64,000 bases of DNA from Teredinibacter franksiae (GTDB lineage Bacteria > Pseudomonadota > Gammaproteobacteria > Pseudomonadales > Cellvibrionaceae), in assembly GCF_014218805.1 (NCBI RefSeq), contig NZ_JACJUV010000001.1:2554501-2618500 (forward strand). Direction: 5' to 3'. Each line of letters opens with the position of its first letter. Positions within the stretch are counted from its first letter, which is position 1. The notes below the pieces were generated by a model. The model had not been told where the DNA came from. It saw only the letters and a list, made by a program, of their open reading frames with translations, and searched no databases. The position numbers and the translations under genes were made by a program. This document shows positions 25,345-35,400 of the stretch, piece after piece.

Positions 25345-26385
25345 TTACCCATGGTTATCTGCTTGAGAATCCGAATTACGGCAATATAGATTATTAGAAC
25401 GCCGTGTATCGACACTATTTTCTGCACGATATTCTTTAGGGGGAAGATAAAAGTTTTTCTTAAAGGATTTACTAAAGTGTGCTAAATCGTTGAAGCCGCT
25501 TTGATGGGCGATTTGTGTCACCGAAATATTCTTAGCGCTTGCATCAATCAGTAGCCTACGACTATTTTCTAATCGACACTTTAGTAGGTATTTGGCAACC
25601 GTAAGGTCATCTAGTTTAAACAACTTATGAAGATACCGTGTACTGATACCGCTTTTTTCTGCAATACTAGAAATATTTGTACCGGGATCACTTGAAAAAT
25701 GTTGGATATAGGACTTAATTTTCTTTAAATGCTGTTTTTGTACCGTGTTCTGAAAATCAAACTTATAGCGTTTATTCGGCAACGAAGAAACCAATAGCTG
25801 TATTAGATTGTCAATTACAGAAGAAATATTGATTGCGTCAAGCTGGCCTATCGATTCAGCAATGGTTTGAATATAAGATGATGCCAATTGTCCTTCTAGG
25901 GTGTTTGCCAATATCACCAATGTATTATAGTCCTCAATATTTTTGATGTAATGACCAAATCTTGCTTTCGGAATAATCAACACCAACGATTGAATATCAT
26001 CCTCTACGAGCATCTGCTGTTCACGACTACCATCAAGCACGCCTATATCACCTAAAGACGTATTAAAGCTTTTTATATTCACTGATTTACTTGACCGACC
26101 ACTTAAAGTAAGAGTGAATATCATTGAATCGATATCAACATTACCTAAAGACGATTTGTTTCTTTGGAAGCGTAATGGATGAGAATGCATTTCAAATATC
26201 GTAATGTCTTCTATTAGAGAGCACCTCATATTCCCTTCAAATACATTTTCAGATACCGGTGAACAGTTCATTTTTAAAATATTTTTTCCCACTACCTCTC
26301 GCCAGTATTCAAACTTATCCTTGACGTCATAGTCTTCCGTTGAATACGTGACACTCGATTCCTCGTTTAGTATAAATTTAGTCAT
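25345..26385 (-). CDS. AraC-family transcriptional regulator
   Basis: The 346-residue protein has an N-terminal AraC-binding-like domain (about 20-200; EYWREVVGKNILKMNCSPVS, RKSKSVNIKSF-like strand) and a C-terminal double helix-turn-helix (about 230-320): GISTRYLHKLFKLDDLTVAK and FNDLAHFSKSFKKNFYLPPK. It activates or represses sugar or stress genes in this family. The gene is divergent from the secreted hydrolase gene across 411 nt that contain direct repeats and a 16-bp palindrome, so it likely controls both. It is noticeably AT-rich compared with the conserved genes, suggesting acquisition. Confidence 0.9.
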   Translation of the reverse strand: MTKFILNEESSVTYSTEDYDVKDKFEYWREVVGKNILKMNCSPVSENVFEGNMRCSLIEDITIFEMHSHPLRFQRNKSSLGNVDIDSMIFTLTLSGRSSKSVNIKSFNTSLGDIGVLDGSREQQMLVEDDIQSLVLIIPKARFGHYIKNIEDYNTLVILANTLEGQLASSYIQTIAESIGQLDAINISSVIDNLIQLLVSSLPNKRYKFDFQNTVQKQHLKKIKSYIQHFSSDPGTNISSIAEKSGISTRYLHKLFKLDDLTVAKYLLKCRLENSRRLLIDASAKNISVTQIAHQSGFNDLAHFSKSFKKNFYLPPKEYRAENSVDTRRSNNLYCRNSDSQADNHG

Positions 26386-26796
26386 AATTATTATTTTTAT
26401 TAATTTGTAGTGTTCATGAGGAGGTCAACTCAAAACCCGAAATATAGCATTTCTCGATATAAGCTGATAATTCAAATTATATTTCGAAATATAGCTCGTT
26501 ACGTTTAGCCAAATGCTTGAATACTCTCTTAACGGAATTGGTTTACGGGGTGCACAAAAAAACAATTTTTCGGGCGCTAAAACACAAGTAAATGTATACA
26601 CAAATGGTTATTGTATTATTTGGTTGCCTAATTCCTATTTTTGCATGTCTCAATAAATATAGTTTGTACATTAGCGAACCCATAGCTCACATATTTTTGC
26701 TCAATCATTAAAACAAAAACATTTTATTGTCAGATTTTGAGAATTTCGCATAAGCATCAACGACAAGAATCCACACAAGATAGGCGGGTATAGATA
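26386..26796. promoter_or_regulatory. AT-rich divergent control region (AraC gene / hydrolase gene)
   Basis: This 411-nt region contains two copies of CGAAATATAGC (26438-26448 and 26485-26495), 47 bp apart, with a related CGATATAAGC between them at 26454-26463. A perfect 16-bp palindrome TATATTTCGAAATATA spans 26478-26493. AraC-family proteins bind direct repeats, so these are candidate half-sites. No convincing gene is seen here, and I cannot single out one sigma-70 promoter in such AT-rich sequence. Confidence 0.5.
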
Positions 26797-28746
26797 ATGC
26801 GAAATACATGCTTTCGATATTCAACTACAAAATTAATATGCTTGTTAATGCTTATCATTGTCCCAAAACAGATTATGGCAAATTCATATGAATTAATTAC
26901 GCCTGGTACCGGCTATCAAGGAACACTCCAACAACTTAAATCACGTCAGGGCCGCTTTAGCTGGTCACCCTGGGCGGCAAACTATGATTTTAGCGGCTAT
27001 GAGTTTTTTTTGGATGGTAACGAAGCAGATAATTGGAACGACAACTATACAGAACATATGTTTGCAATGATCATCTGGGAGCCGCCTGTTGAGAATGTTG
27101 AAAACATTGTTTTTATTGCTGCTGGGCAACAGGGACTAGAAAACATTCGAGAGGCCTACCCCAATATCGCTACAGGTCAAAAAAACAATTGGCACAGCAA
27201 TCAGGGTATTCTCAATAAGTGGCAAAGGATGCCAAGCAAATATAATGTCCCGATTGTAGACAATTCAATAGCTGGCCAAATAGTAGCGGATGCAGAATTA
27301 AATAACAGTGGATATTTTGGTTTTGACTCTTCAAATACTTTTATGGCGCTTATTTTTGATTCTCGCGTTAATAATGAACTATCCGTAACGCGCAAACACG
27401 GCGCAACTGAAAATTTTATCAAATGGTTGGGCTCTCGAACGACACATTGGAAAAATGGAGCAAAAGGCAAAACTGTCTATTTAGCGGGAACAAGTAGGGG
27501 CGGTGCACTCGCCGTACACATGGCATATGCGATGCAAAAATCCCCTCTTTTCACCTCGAAATACCAGGCTGCAAATATTATTGTCGCCTCATTAGACGGC
27601 GTGTTTAACTATAAACAAGACGAAATGTATAACACAGATGTTAAAGTGTCTAATCCTCGCTCGAGCAGTGACCATTGCTATTTAACGGATTTCCCGTACT
27701 ACTTTAATCAGCGTACTAACATAAACCTGTTACAAATTGCCGGCGGTAAACCCGTAAATGGAATTGTAGCCGTTAAACAGCGGTGTTTCGCCTTTAGTAA
27801 TTACCATTCGTTGAATAGCAGCTACAAACACCATTGGGTAACCCGTTCACACAAAGAAATTGGCCGAGAGTACCACGACGATACAGTCGGCGAACAACTT
27901 CGGTTTTTGAACCAGCACACAGGTATACGGAATAAGACCTACGAGCCACCACGCGGCGCTATTCAATTTCGACATAAGTCTAGCGGTAGCTTTATTTACT
28001 CCTCAGGTGCAGACACTGGGCCTGTAGGCCATGACAATGACCCCAACAGCATCTCACATCATAAAAAATATTGGCGACTTCAAGGGGTTGGAAACAACCA
28101 ATTTGTGATAAAGAGCGAATTCGACGGATCTTATCTCTATGCAACAAACACCAATGGATCGAAATTACGCCATCGTGCAGGAGCAATCGATCCAAGCCTT
28201 TATTTTACCAAGCAGTCTGCCAGTAATGGCTTTCGTCTAAAGCACCAACAAACCGGTAATTGCTTATACAACCATAGCGACGGGTTTGTAAGGGTCTGGC
28301 CCTGCTGGAATAGCGAAAACATGATCTATCAAAGCAACAAAGCTTTGTGGTCAAACGTATCGGTTAAAACGACCTACCCCGGTTATTCCATTAGCAACAT
28401 AATAGATGGTTCTAATAGCACCAGCTTGGGTGGATCAAACAGCTGGGTAAACAATAAGGGCAGCACCTTGGCGGAAAGGGAGATCACTTTAGAATGGGAT
28501 CACGATCTTTATTTCTCTAAAGTTAATATCTACACAACAATCGGCTACGAATTACAAGAATACGAAATACTCTTTCATGATGGCATTACATGGCAATCAC
28601 TGTATCACCTTAAAAACAACACACTCGCCACTAAAAGGCATGTTTTTCCATCGATTTACAAAACCCGAAAACTGATGATCAGGCCTTTAAGGGGCTCAGT
28701 AAGGCAACCTGGATACGCACGAATTAATGAAATAGAAGTATTCTAG
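26797..28746 (+). CDS. Secreted alpha/beta-hydrolase-like protein with ricin/fascin-like and F5/8C (CBM32-like) domains
   Basis: This 649-residue protein starts with a signal peptide (about residues 1-28, ending MAN). The first ~375 residues contain VYLAGTSRGGALAVHMAYA, a GxSxGG nucleophile elbow with Ser233, and candidate Asp and His in the DGVF (267) and His346/His360 regions; I infer an esterase or lipase fold. About residues 387-505 form a beta-trefoil-like domain (FRHKSSGSFIYSSG; KHQQTGNCLYNHSDGFVRVW). Residues about 515-649 form a discoidin/CBM32-like sandwich ending INEIEVF. Substrate is unknown. It is co-directional with the LuxR solo 9 nt downstream. Confidence 0.75.
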   Translation: MRNTCFRYSTTKLICLLMLIIVPKQIMANSYELITPGTGYQGTLQQLKSRQGRFSWSPWAANYDFSGYEFFLDGNEADNWNDNYTEHMFAMIIWEPPVENVENIVFIAAGQQGLENIREAYPNIATGQKNNWHSNQGILNKWQRMPSKYNVPIVDNSIAGQIVADAELNNSGYFGFDSSNTFMALIFDSRVNNELSVTRKHGATENFIKWLGSRTTHWKNGAKGKTVYLAGTSRGGALAVHMAYAMQKSPLFTSKYQAANIIVASLDGVFNYKQDEMYNTDVKVSNPRSSSDHCYLTDFPYYFNQRTNINLLQIAGGKPVNGIVAVKQRCFAFSNYHSLNSSYKHHWVTRSHKEIGREYHDDTVGEQLRFLNQHTGIRNKTYEPPRGAIQFRHKSSGSFIYSSGADTGPVGHDNDPNSISHHKKYWRLQGVGNNQFVIKSEFDGSYLYATNTNGSKLRHRAGAIDPSLYFTKQSASNGFRLKHQQTGNCLYNHSDGFVRVWPCWNSENMIYQSNKALWSNVSVKTTYPGYSISNIIDGSNSTSLGGSNSWVNNKGSTLAEREITLEWDHDLYFSKVNIYTTIGYELQEYEILFHDGITWQSLYHLKNNTLATKRHVFPSIYKTRKLMIRPLRGSVRQPGYARINEIEVF

Positions 28747-28755
28747 GAGAATGGT

Positions 28756-29556
28756 ATGTTACCCACAATTACGAGTTACACTGGAAAAAAGTGTACGCCA
28801 AAAGTAGACAATGTTTCCAACTCTGATATTGAACTTCAATTGGTCGGTGCGAAAACGTTAAGCGAGTTGCATAATGCTTGTAGTTTAGTGCGTGAAAAGA
28901 ATGGCTTTGATATATTTACGATAATGTTGCGAGGTAACGCGACAAAAAATCATTCATCGCTATTTATGAGTAGAGAATATCATTTTGGTTTCACTGATCA
29001 CTATTTGAAGAGTAAATACTATTTGTGTGATCCCGGTATTCGACTCGCAAATGAAACTAAACAACCCTTAATATGGTCTAGCGAATATTATTTCCGTTCA
29101 TTACGTAACGATCTTTCTACAAGCGAAGGCTCTGTTTTGTCAGACGCTATTGACTTTGGCATGAGAGGTGTTTGTATATTTCCGTTTTTTGGCCCCCATG
29201 GCATTACCGGCCTACTGCGATTTTCCAATGATCACTATTTGGATATATACAGTGAAAAATTGTCGGTAAGACCTGTAATTCAAGAACTCGCCCGGTTTTC
29301 TGAATTCCTATTTGTGGCGCTCGTTCGAATATTGGGTATTTTTAGCAGCGATAGCCATCCCCTAAGCACCCGAGAAAAAGACGTTCTTTCCTATATAGCT
29401 TTCGGGAAACAACCCATAGCTGTTGCAGAAATATTGAGAATATCCGAGCATACGGTAACTAATCATTTGAGAACAATTCGAAGTAAACTCAGCGCACGAA
29501 ATACGGCACACGCGGTGGCAAAAGCGGTATGGTTGAACGAAATACAGCCTTTCTAA
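28756..29556 (+). CDS. LuxR-family solo with autoinducer-binding domain
   Basis: This 266-residue protein has a LuxR-type ligand domain and a C-terminal helix-turn-helix (about 200-262; LSTREKDVLSYIAFGKQPIA, ISEHTVTNHLRTIRSKLSAR). Five of six residues that are nearly invariant in acyl-homoserine-lactone receptors can be aligned on the D-P motif: Tyr83, Asp92, Pro93, Trp107 and Gly135; the first Trp is Phe79. AGGAGA precedes ATG 28756. No luxI gene is in the window, so it is a solo, and the W-to-F change suggests an altered ligand. Its operon with the secreted hydrolase implies control of that gene or of the AraC regulon; this is an inference. Confidence 0.82.
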   Translation: MLPTITSYTGKKCTPKVDNVSNSDIELQLVGAKTLSELHNACSLVREKNGFDIFTIMLRGNATKNHSSLFMSREYHFGFTDHYLKSKYYLCDPGIRLANETKQPLIWSSEYYFRSLRNDLSTSEGSVLSDAIDFGMRGVCIFPFFGPHGITGLLRFSNDHYLDIYSEKLSVRPVIQELARFSEFLFVALVRILGIFSSDSHPLSTREKDVLSYIAFGKQPIAVAEILRISEHTVTNHLRTIRSKLSARNTAHAVAKAVWLNEIQPF

Positions 29557-30175
29557 CGTGTATTGCTAGTCGCTCGATTTGAAGCTGGTTCTCGTTATGT
29601 CGGTTTAATAAGCCCGCTTTTACTTTTCCATATAGTCATTTTGCAAGGCGTTGGGCTACCTTAGTTAGCGTAGCGTTTATTTTCGATTTTCCCTTCTAAC
29701 CGCCATAAGCAACAAATCTTCTCCCGATTTTTTTGTTTCTCACTTTCGCAGCGGCAGCACTACAAGTAGTGCGCAAATGTAGATTACTATCAACACCGCT
29801 GCGCGTGTCGCAGGTTCCCACAGAAAGAAATCTGCGCTGCAGATGATCGTCCCATTATATTTTAACGTTGATATAACGCAGTTTCTATTTGTTTTTTTTC
29901 GAGTTATTGGCCTACAAGACACACCCTTAAACTATAGTCAATAACGATTATTCGTTATTGTCGAAAATGTGTCCAACTGTAAAAATTCTTATGCTCGCTG
30001 AGTAATTGGCGGTTTGAGATTTCCGCTAGATATTTTTGCATTATTGAGCTGTTTCACCTCGTATCCGTAAATTTTTGCATGATTTTCGCCTTATATTTTC
30101 AGAAGGCTCCAAAGTTACGGATGGCACGTTGTTCGCGTTGCGTGCCTTTCATCTACAACTATTTGAGAACTGATT
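29557..30175. other. Non-coding region between the LuxR and LamG genes
   Basis: This 619-nt stretch contains a perfect inverted repeat, CAATAACGA (29939-29947) and TCGTTATTG (29952-29960), around a 4-nt TTAT loop. No U-run follows on the plus strand, so it looks more like an operator than a terminator. TTTTTGCAT occurs twice further downstream (about 30033 and 30073). Short open frames here (for example 29740-29922) have no ribosome site. The promoter of the LamG gene is presumably within this region. Confidence 0.45.
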
Positions 30176-31540
30176 ATGAAAACACCATTCAGGTTAGGGC
30201 TGCCAACAATAGCGCTATTTTCTGCCTTACTTTCGCTCGATGCATTCGCTATTAATTGGAGCTCGCAGATAATTAATGGGAACGAATTTCCTGTAATCTC
30301 TCGCCTTAAAAGCGCTGGCGGCGTCTGTTTGCCCTATGAGCGCCGAACGAAGGCACGGGCGCCAATTGATATTGAAACAAAGGGCGCAAATAAAAATTGG
30401 ACGCCATGGATCGAAGGCCGGTTTACTGCGCCAAATGGTTGGACAATCGATGATCTTGATCTTGTAACACTGTCAGCGGCAAATACCCGTTTACACGAAG
30501 GTCCGTGGAATGTGAATAATGGCCAGAAAACGCTTATAACAAGCGAATTTAAAACCGTAGAAAATAGAGTAACTGACTACATTTTTAGTTTAGACCTGGA
30601 AGGAAAATATAAGAATAAAGGCGCTAAATTTGAGGCTGAGCTAATTTCAAAATTTCATAAACTAGTTGAATCGTACCAATCGCTAGCTGTTGCCATGGAA
30701 AGTACAGATGACGTTGTTTGGCATCGTGCAAGAGTACGTAATAATGGCGTTTTAAAAGCAAACGTTCGGTCATGGTGGCGCGGACACATAAGTGTCACAG
30801 AAGTCTGTCTGCCCCCTGAAATCACCAGTGCGCCCGCACTGGAAAGCACACTGAAGAGCTGGACAATTGCTGTTGTAGATGACTTTGAAGAAGAATACGC
30901 ACAGTCGAAAAAACCGATCGCGAATTGGACTTTTGAGAATTACAGCGCGGCAGACGTGACTGGAAATGGTAACAACGGTACATGGGTAAACTATAACTAT
31001 TATCCAACTGGGTCCGGCGCAATTGGTACAGCGGCCTATACCGGTAACGCAGGCAACTCAAACGGTAAAGGCTATGTAAAAATAGCAAACACCGGAAAAC
31101 TCAATAATTTGGCACAATTTACATTAGCCGCCTGGGTGTACCCTACATCCAATACTACCGGTGACATACTGGCTAAAGTGAACCCCAATAGAGATTTTCT
31201 TCTGCAAATTAATAATTCTGGTCAGCTAAGCGTACACCACGCACAAGGCTCAACCTACTATACATGTACTAGTTCTTCCAGCGTGCCTACAAATGCCTGG
31301 ACACACGTAGCTGCAACCTGGGAAAACTACTACAGCGGTGGATATTGGAGATTGTATGTTAACGGGCAGTACGACAATACCTGTAGTGCAAGCACTACCC
31401 CCAAATGGACCGGAAATAATATTAGTATTGGATCCTTACAGTACGGTAGCCAAGTATTTAATGGACGAATCGACGAAGTAAATGTGTTTGATTATAAGAT
31501 GAGTACCAGTGAAGTGAATGCGTTATTCAAGAAGCGTTGA
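30176..31540 (+). CDS. Secreted LamG-domain protein
   Basis: The 454-residue protein has a signal peptide (MKTPFRLGLPTIALFSALLSLDAFA). The N-terminal ~220 residues I do not recognise (WSSQIINGNEFPVISRLKSA...). The C-terminal ~200 residues form a LamG/concanavalin-like fold: FENYSAADVTGNGNNGTW, FTLAAWVYPTSNTTGDI, WTHVAATWENYYSGGYWRLY, and a final GRIDEVNVFDYKMS strand. GAGAAC lies 7 nt before the ATG. Such domains usually bind glycans. The gene is monocistronic and ends at a strong terminator. Confidence 0.8.
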   Translation: MKTPFRLGLPTIALFSALLSLDAFAINWSSQIINGNEFPVISRLKSAGGVCLPYERRTKARAPIDIETKGANKNWTPWIEGRFTAPNGWTIDDLDLVTLSAANTRLHEGPWNVNNGQKTLITSEFKTVENRVTDYIFSLDLEGKYKNKGAKFEAELISKFHKLVESYQSLAVAMESTDDVVWHRARVRNNGVLKANVRSWWRGHISVTEVCLPPEITSAPALESTLKSWTIAVVDDFEEEYAQSKKPIANWTFENYSAADVTGNGNNGTWVNYNYYPTGSGAIGTAAYTGNAGNSNGKGYVKIANTGKLNNLAQFTLAAWVYPTSNTTGDILAKVNPNRDFLLQINNSGQLSVHHAQGSTYYTCTSSSSVPTNAWTHVAATWENYYSGGYWRLYVNGQYDNTCSASTTPKWTGNNISIGSLQYGSQVFNGRIDEVNVFDYKMSTSEVNALFKKR

Positions 31541-31567
31541 TTGATTAACCATTAGCTAAACAACGAT

Positions 31568-31601
31568 AGTCCAGCCTTGCGTCTCGCGGGCTGGACTTTT
31601 T
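31568..31601 (+). terminator. Rho-independent terminator of the LamG gene
   Basis: A perfect 9-bp stem (AGTCCAGCC 31568-31576 and GGCTGGACT 31589-31597) with a 12-nt loop is followed by a run of Ts, 28 nt after the stop codon. Confidence 0.92.
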
Positions 31602-31826
31602 ACTTAAGGGCACCTCCATTCATTAATTTTTGGGCTCTACGCGAGCTAGTAAGTCTTTTCTAAGGGCACTGTGCAGCCAATGGATGGATGGCTGCCTTTT
31701 CTTACCTGAGCTTTCATCACCAAGCTTACTAATAAGTATTTCGTACGAACTTATCAAAACTTTGTGCACTGTGCGAGCGTTGAGTCTCGCACCCGAGACT
31801 TGCAGATTTCTGCAGTAAACGGTGAA

Positions 31827-32300
31827 TTACATGCTGTAGAGGTCGATCAAAAAATACCCGTTTGGCAACGCGTAGACTTTGCCATTGACGAATGGCGAAA
31901 GCTGCGTTTTAGTAAAGCTATTGGGTTCTAACACTGTAATATTTTTTAAATGGAAGTTTTCACCTTCCTGTTCAAATTCAATAGAGTGCTTGGCTAGCGC
32001 TGGTACCCAGCTTTCATATAGTACTCGCGGTAACGCGATAGAGCTATTCGACATCTGCGGGTTATTTTCAACAATATTAAGTGCATCGACCTCGGAAAAC
32101 TGCAGAAGCACTAATAAGTTTTGGGCATCGCGTTCGGTACTGCTTGGCTCCTGCCATTTCACCGATATTACATCGTAAGGTATTGAAATTAATTTTGGTA
32201 AAATTCCCAGTTCTGTATGAATAAGATTTGTAGGTGCCATGTCTTTATCTCCGCACGCGCCAATAATTACAGTTACTATTACGAATAGACAATATCGCAT
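31827..32300 (-). CDS. Small lipoprotein of unknown function (possible immunity protein)
   Basis: This 157-residue lipoprotein begins at ATG 32300, preceded by AGGTGA; a frame extension to 32366 overlaps the upstream gene remnant. The signal and lipobox are MRYCLFVIVTVIIGAC with Cys16. The rest is a small soluble domain without a family I recognise. It lies 7 nt after the stop of the broken gene 32308-32994 on the same strand. A lipoprotein placed directly after a damaged secreted-type gene resembles effector/immunity pairs, but nothing in the sequence proves that. Confidence 0.6.
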   Translation of the reverse strand: MRYCLFVIVTVIIGACGDKDMAPTNLIHTELGILPKLISIPYDVISVKWQEPSSTERDAQNLLVLLQFSEVDALNIVENNPQMSNSSIALPRVLYESWVPALAKHSIEFEQEGENFHLKNITVLEPNSFTKTQLSPFVNGKVYALPNGYFLIDLYSM

Positions 32301-32307
32301 ACTCTGC

Positions 32308-32994
32308 TCACCTTTTTCGCCTGGGTTTAGCTGGCACCCTAGGAGTCCATATTCCCATGCTGGCAACCCCTAATTCAGTACCTTTCCAGTTGAATGATCT
32401 TTCAAGTGTTGCGGTGTGCCTATAGCCATGCGCTAGTCCACACACCACGAATCTTCCATTTTCGTCATCCGGTATACCAGACGCAATATCTGTCATACCT
32501 GGATTGAAATTGTATTGGTCTTCAGCTGAAATTTTTAGTTTCATTGAAAATTCAGGTGGTTTGACATTCGATACGCTTCTTTTTACCGAAACCATACCGC
32601 TCAGCCATAGGGTATGTGGCCCAATTGCTTTTTGCCAATTTTCTGTTGCTGGATATGGAAAGGCACAGCGGAGATAGCTGTGGCTTGCAGCACTTGAGCC
32701 TCACGGAATAGCAGGGCCCGTAAAGCTAAACGACTTGGGTTCTCCACACTGTTGCCAAAGTTTTATAGCCGCATCTTGTGCGTCTAATATTGCACTCCTA
32801 AGCGTTAACCTGCCACTCTCATCACTACCCAGATAACGCTCGTACGAAAATGTTTTTGCCTTGCCTTTTCCATTTAGGAAATGGCTATATGCAGCAATAG
32901 CATCACTTAAATCCGATCGCAAAAGCGCCGCACCATCCATCATCAGCGTCCATTTGTAGAGCGCCAAGTAATCGAATATTTCTGCATCGCTTTA
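32308..32994 (-). pseudogene. Broken gene: two frame-matched segments separated by an in-frame TGA
   Basis: One reading frame is open from a TAA at 32992-32994 to a TGA at 32701-32703, and again without interruption from 32700 to its stop at 32308. The upstream part (ALYKWTLMMDGAALL...SFSFTGPAIP) and the downstream part (GSSAASHSYLRCAFPYPATE...) read as one protein of about 225 residues. No ATG with a ribosome site exists; the 5' end may be truncated or start at TTG 32967 or ATG 32943. The downstream part has YNFNPGMTDIASGIPDDENG, reminiscent to me of secretion-associated proteins but unverified. Most likely a decayed gene, with TGA readthrough the alternative. Confidence 0.55.
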
Positions 32995-33382
32995 GGAAAC
33001 TTAGAGAAACCATCATCATGACGGATACTCGGTCTAGAAGGCTGGCCAATTCAGTAGGTGCCCAACGTTTCAGTCCTGGGCGATTGAAAGGGCGTAATAA
33101 CGTTGCTTTTTTTGCTGTCTGTACCAGCTAGAATTATCTTGTTTAGGAATATCTTCGACTTGGCGGCCGGCCTCTACCTCTCTCTGAGCGATCTCTGTCA
33201 AAATCACCCGTATTTGGGTTGCCAGAGCCGCGAGCACTCCTTGAACCTTTCTCTTCGATTTTTTTTTATTTCAGCCAAGTCCATAAGCAACCCATATACT
33301 CAGTTTAGCAAGGAGGCACAAGGGTAACTTAACTTCATCGTTAAAAACGCAACGCGGTTTACATTTGTATACCGATGACGAA
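32995..33382. other. Non-coding spacer before the atp operon terminator
   Basis: No credible gene is seen on either strand here. The only longer frames (33103-33327 and 33271-33489) are unlikely by composition and lack ribosome sites. With the flanking broken gene it looks like decayed sequence at the junction between the accessory block and the ATP synthase operon. Confidence 0.4.
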
Positions 33383-33406
33383 AAAAAGCAGCCGAAGCTG
33401 CTTTTT
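33383..33406 (-). terminator. Rho-independent terminator of the ATP synthase operon
   Basis: AAAAAGCAGC and GCTGCTTTTT form a perfect 10-bp stem around a CGAA tetraloop, 25 nt after the atpC stop. It can act in both directions because A and T runs flank the stem. Confidence 0.93.
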
Positions 33407-33430
33407 GGGGGAAGTTGAAGAGACTGGTGT

Positions 33431-33853
33431 TTAGCGCGTGCGTTTTTTAATTGCCCGCAGGGTGCGCAGTTGCGCGGCGGCTTCCGCAAGTTGGGCAGCG
33501 GCTTTGGAGTAGTCCATACCGTCGCCTAAGTTGGCGAGGGCTTGTTCGGCTTCACGTTTGGCTTCTGCAGCAGCGGCTTCATCCATATCACCCGCGCGCA
33601 GGGCCGTGTCAGCGAGAACTGTTACGGAGTCTGGCTGTACTTCTAGGTAACCACCAGAAACGTAATAGATTTCCTCTTCGCCATTTTGCTTCTTCAGTTG
33701 AATAGGCCCAGGCTGCAAACCCGTTAGCAGAGGGGCATGGCCATAGCCAATACCCACATCGCCTTCGGAACCCGCAGCAACAAGCAATTCGACCAAACCG
33801 GAAAAGATTTCCTCTTCAGCACTGACGATATCGCAATGTATAGTTAATGCCAT
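33431..33853 (-). CDS. atpC: F1 ATP synthase epsilon subunit
   Basis: This 140-residue protein is the regulatory epsilon subunit of the F1 rotor. Its N-terminal beta-sandwich has the familiar [20 protein letters not shown] and [12 protein letters not shown] pattern, and the C-terminal helical hairpin ends at ...LRAIKKRTR. It contacts gamma and can inhibit ATP hydrolysis. It is the last gene of the operon, 19 nt after atpD, and precedes the operon terminator. In many relatives glmU would follow; here it does not. Confidence 0.97.
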   Translation of the reverse strand: MALTIHCDIVSAEEEIFSGLVELLVAAGSEGDVGIGYGHAPLLTGLQPGPIQLKKQNGEEEIYYVSGGYLEVQPDSVTVLADTALRAGDMDEAAAAEAKREAEQALANLGDGMDYSKAAAQLAEAAAQLRTLRAIKKRTR

Positions 33854-33872
33854 TGTCTTTGCCTCTGGCTAG

Positions 33873-35318
<1,446 letters not shown>

Positions 35319-35335
35319 TTAAATTCTTTCAATTT

Positions 35336-35396
35336 CTGGATTCCCGCTTTAGCGGCAATGACATTGCATCGTCGTACCCGCGAAGGCGGGTACCCA
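35336..35396. repeat. REP-like two-hairpin repeat between atpG and atpD
   Basis: CCGC-TTTA-GCGG at 35344-35355 and GTACCCGC-GAAG-GCGGGTAC at 35374-35393 form adjacent hairpins. The surrounding sequence reads as the familiar 'WIPAFAGMT'-type intergenic repeat of gammaproteobacteria (TTCTGGATTCCCGC ... CAATGAC). The position inside an operon suggests an effect on mRNA stability or a recent insertion. Confidence 0.7.
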
Positions 35397-35400
35397 TTCA

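Noticed and set aside
30040..30056. GTTTCACCTCGTATCC as a second parS-like site
   Set aside because: Only the left half matches parS; the right half differs at several positions.
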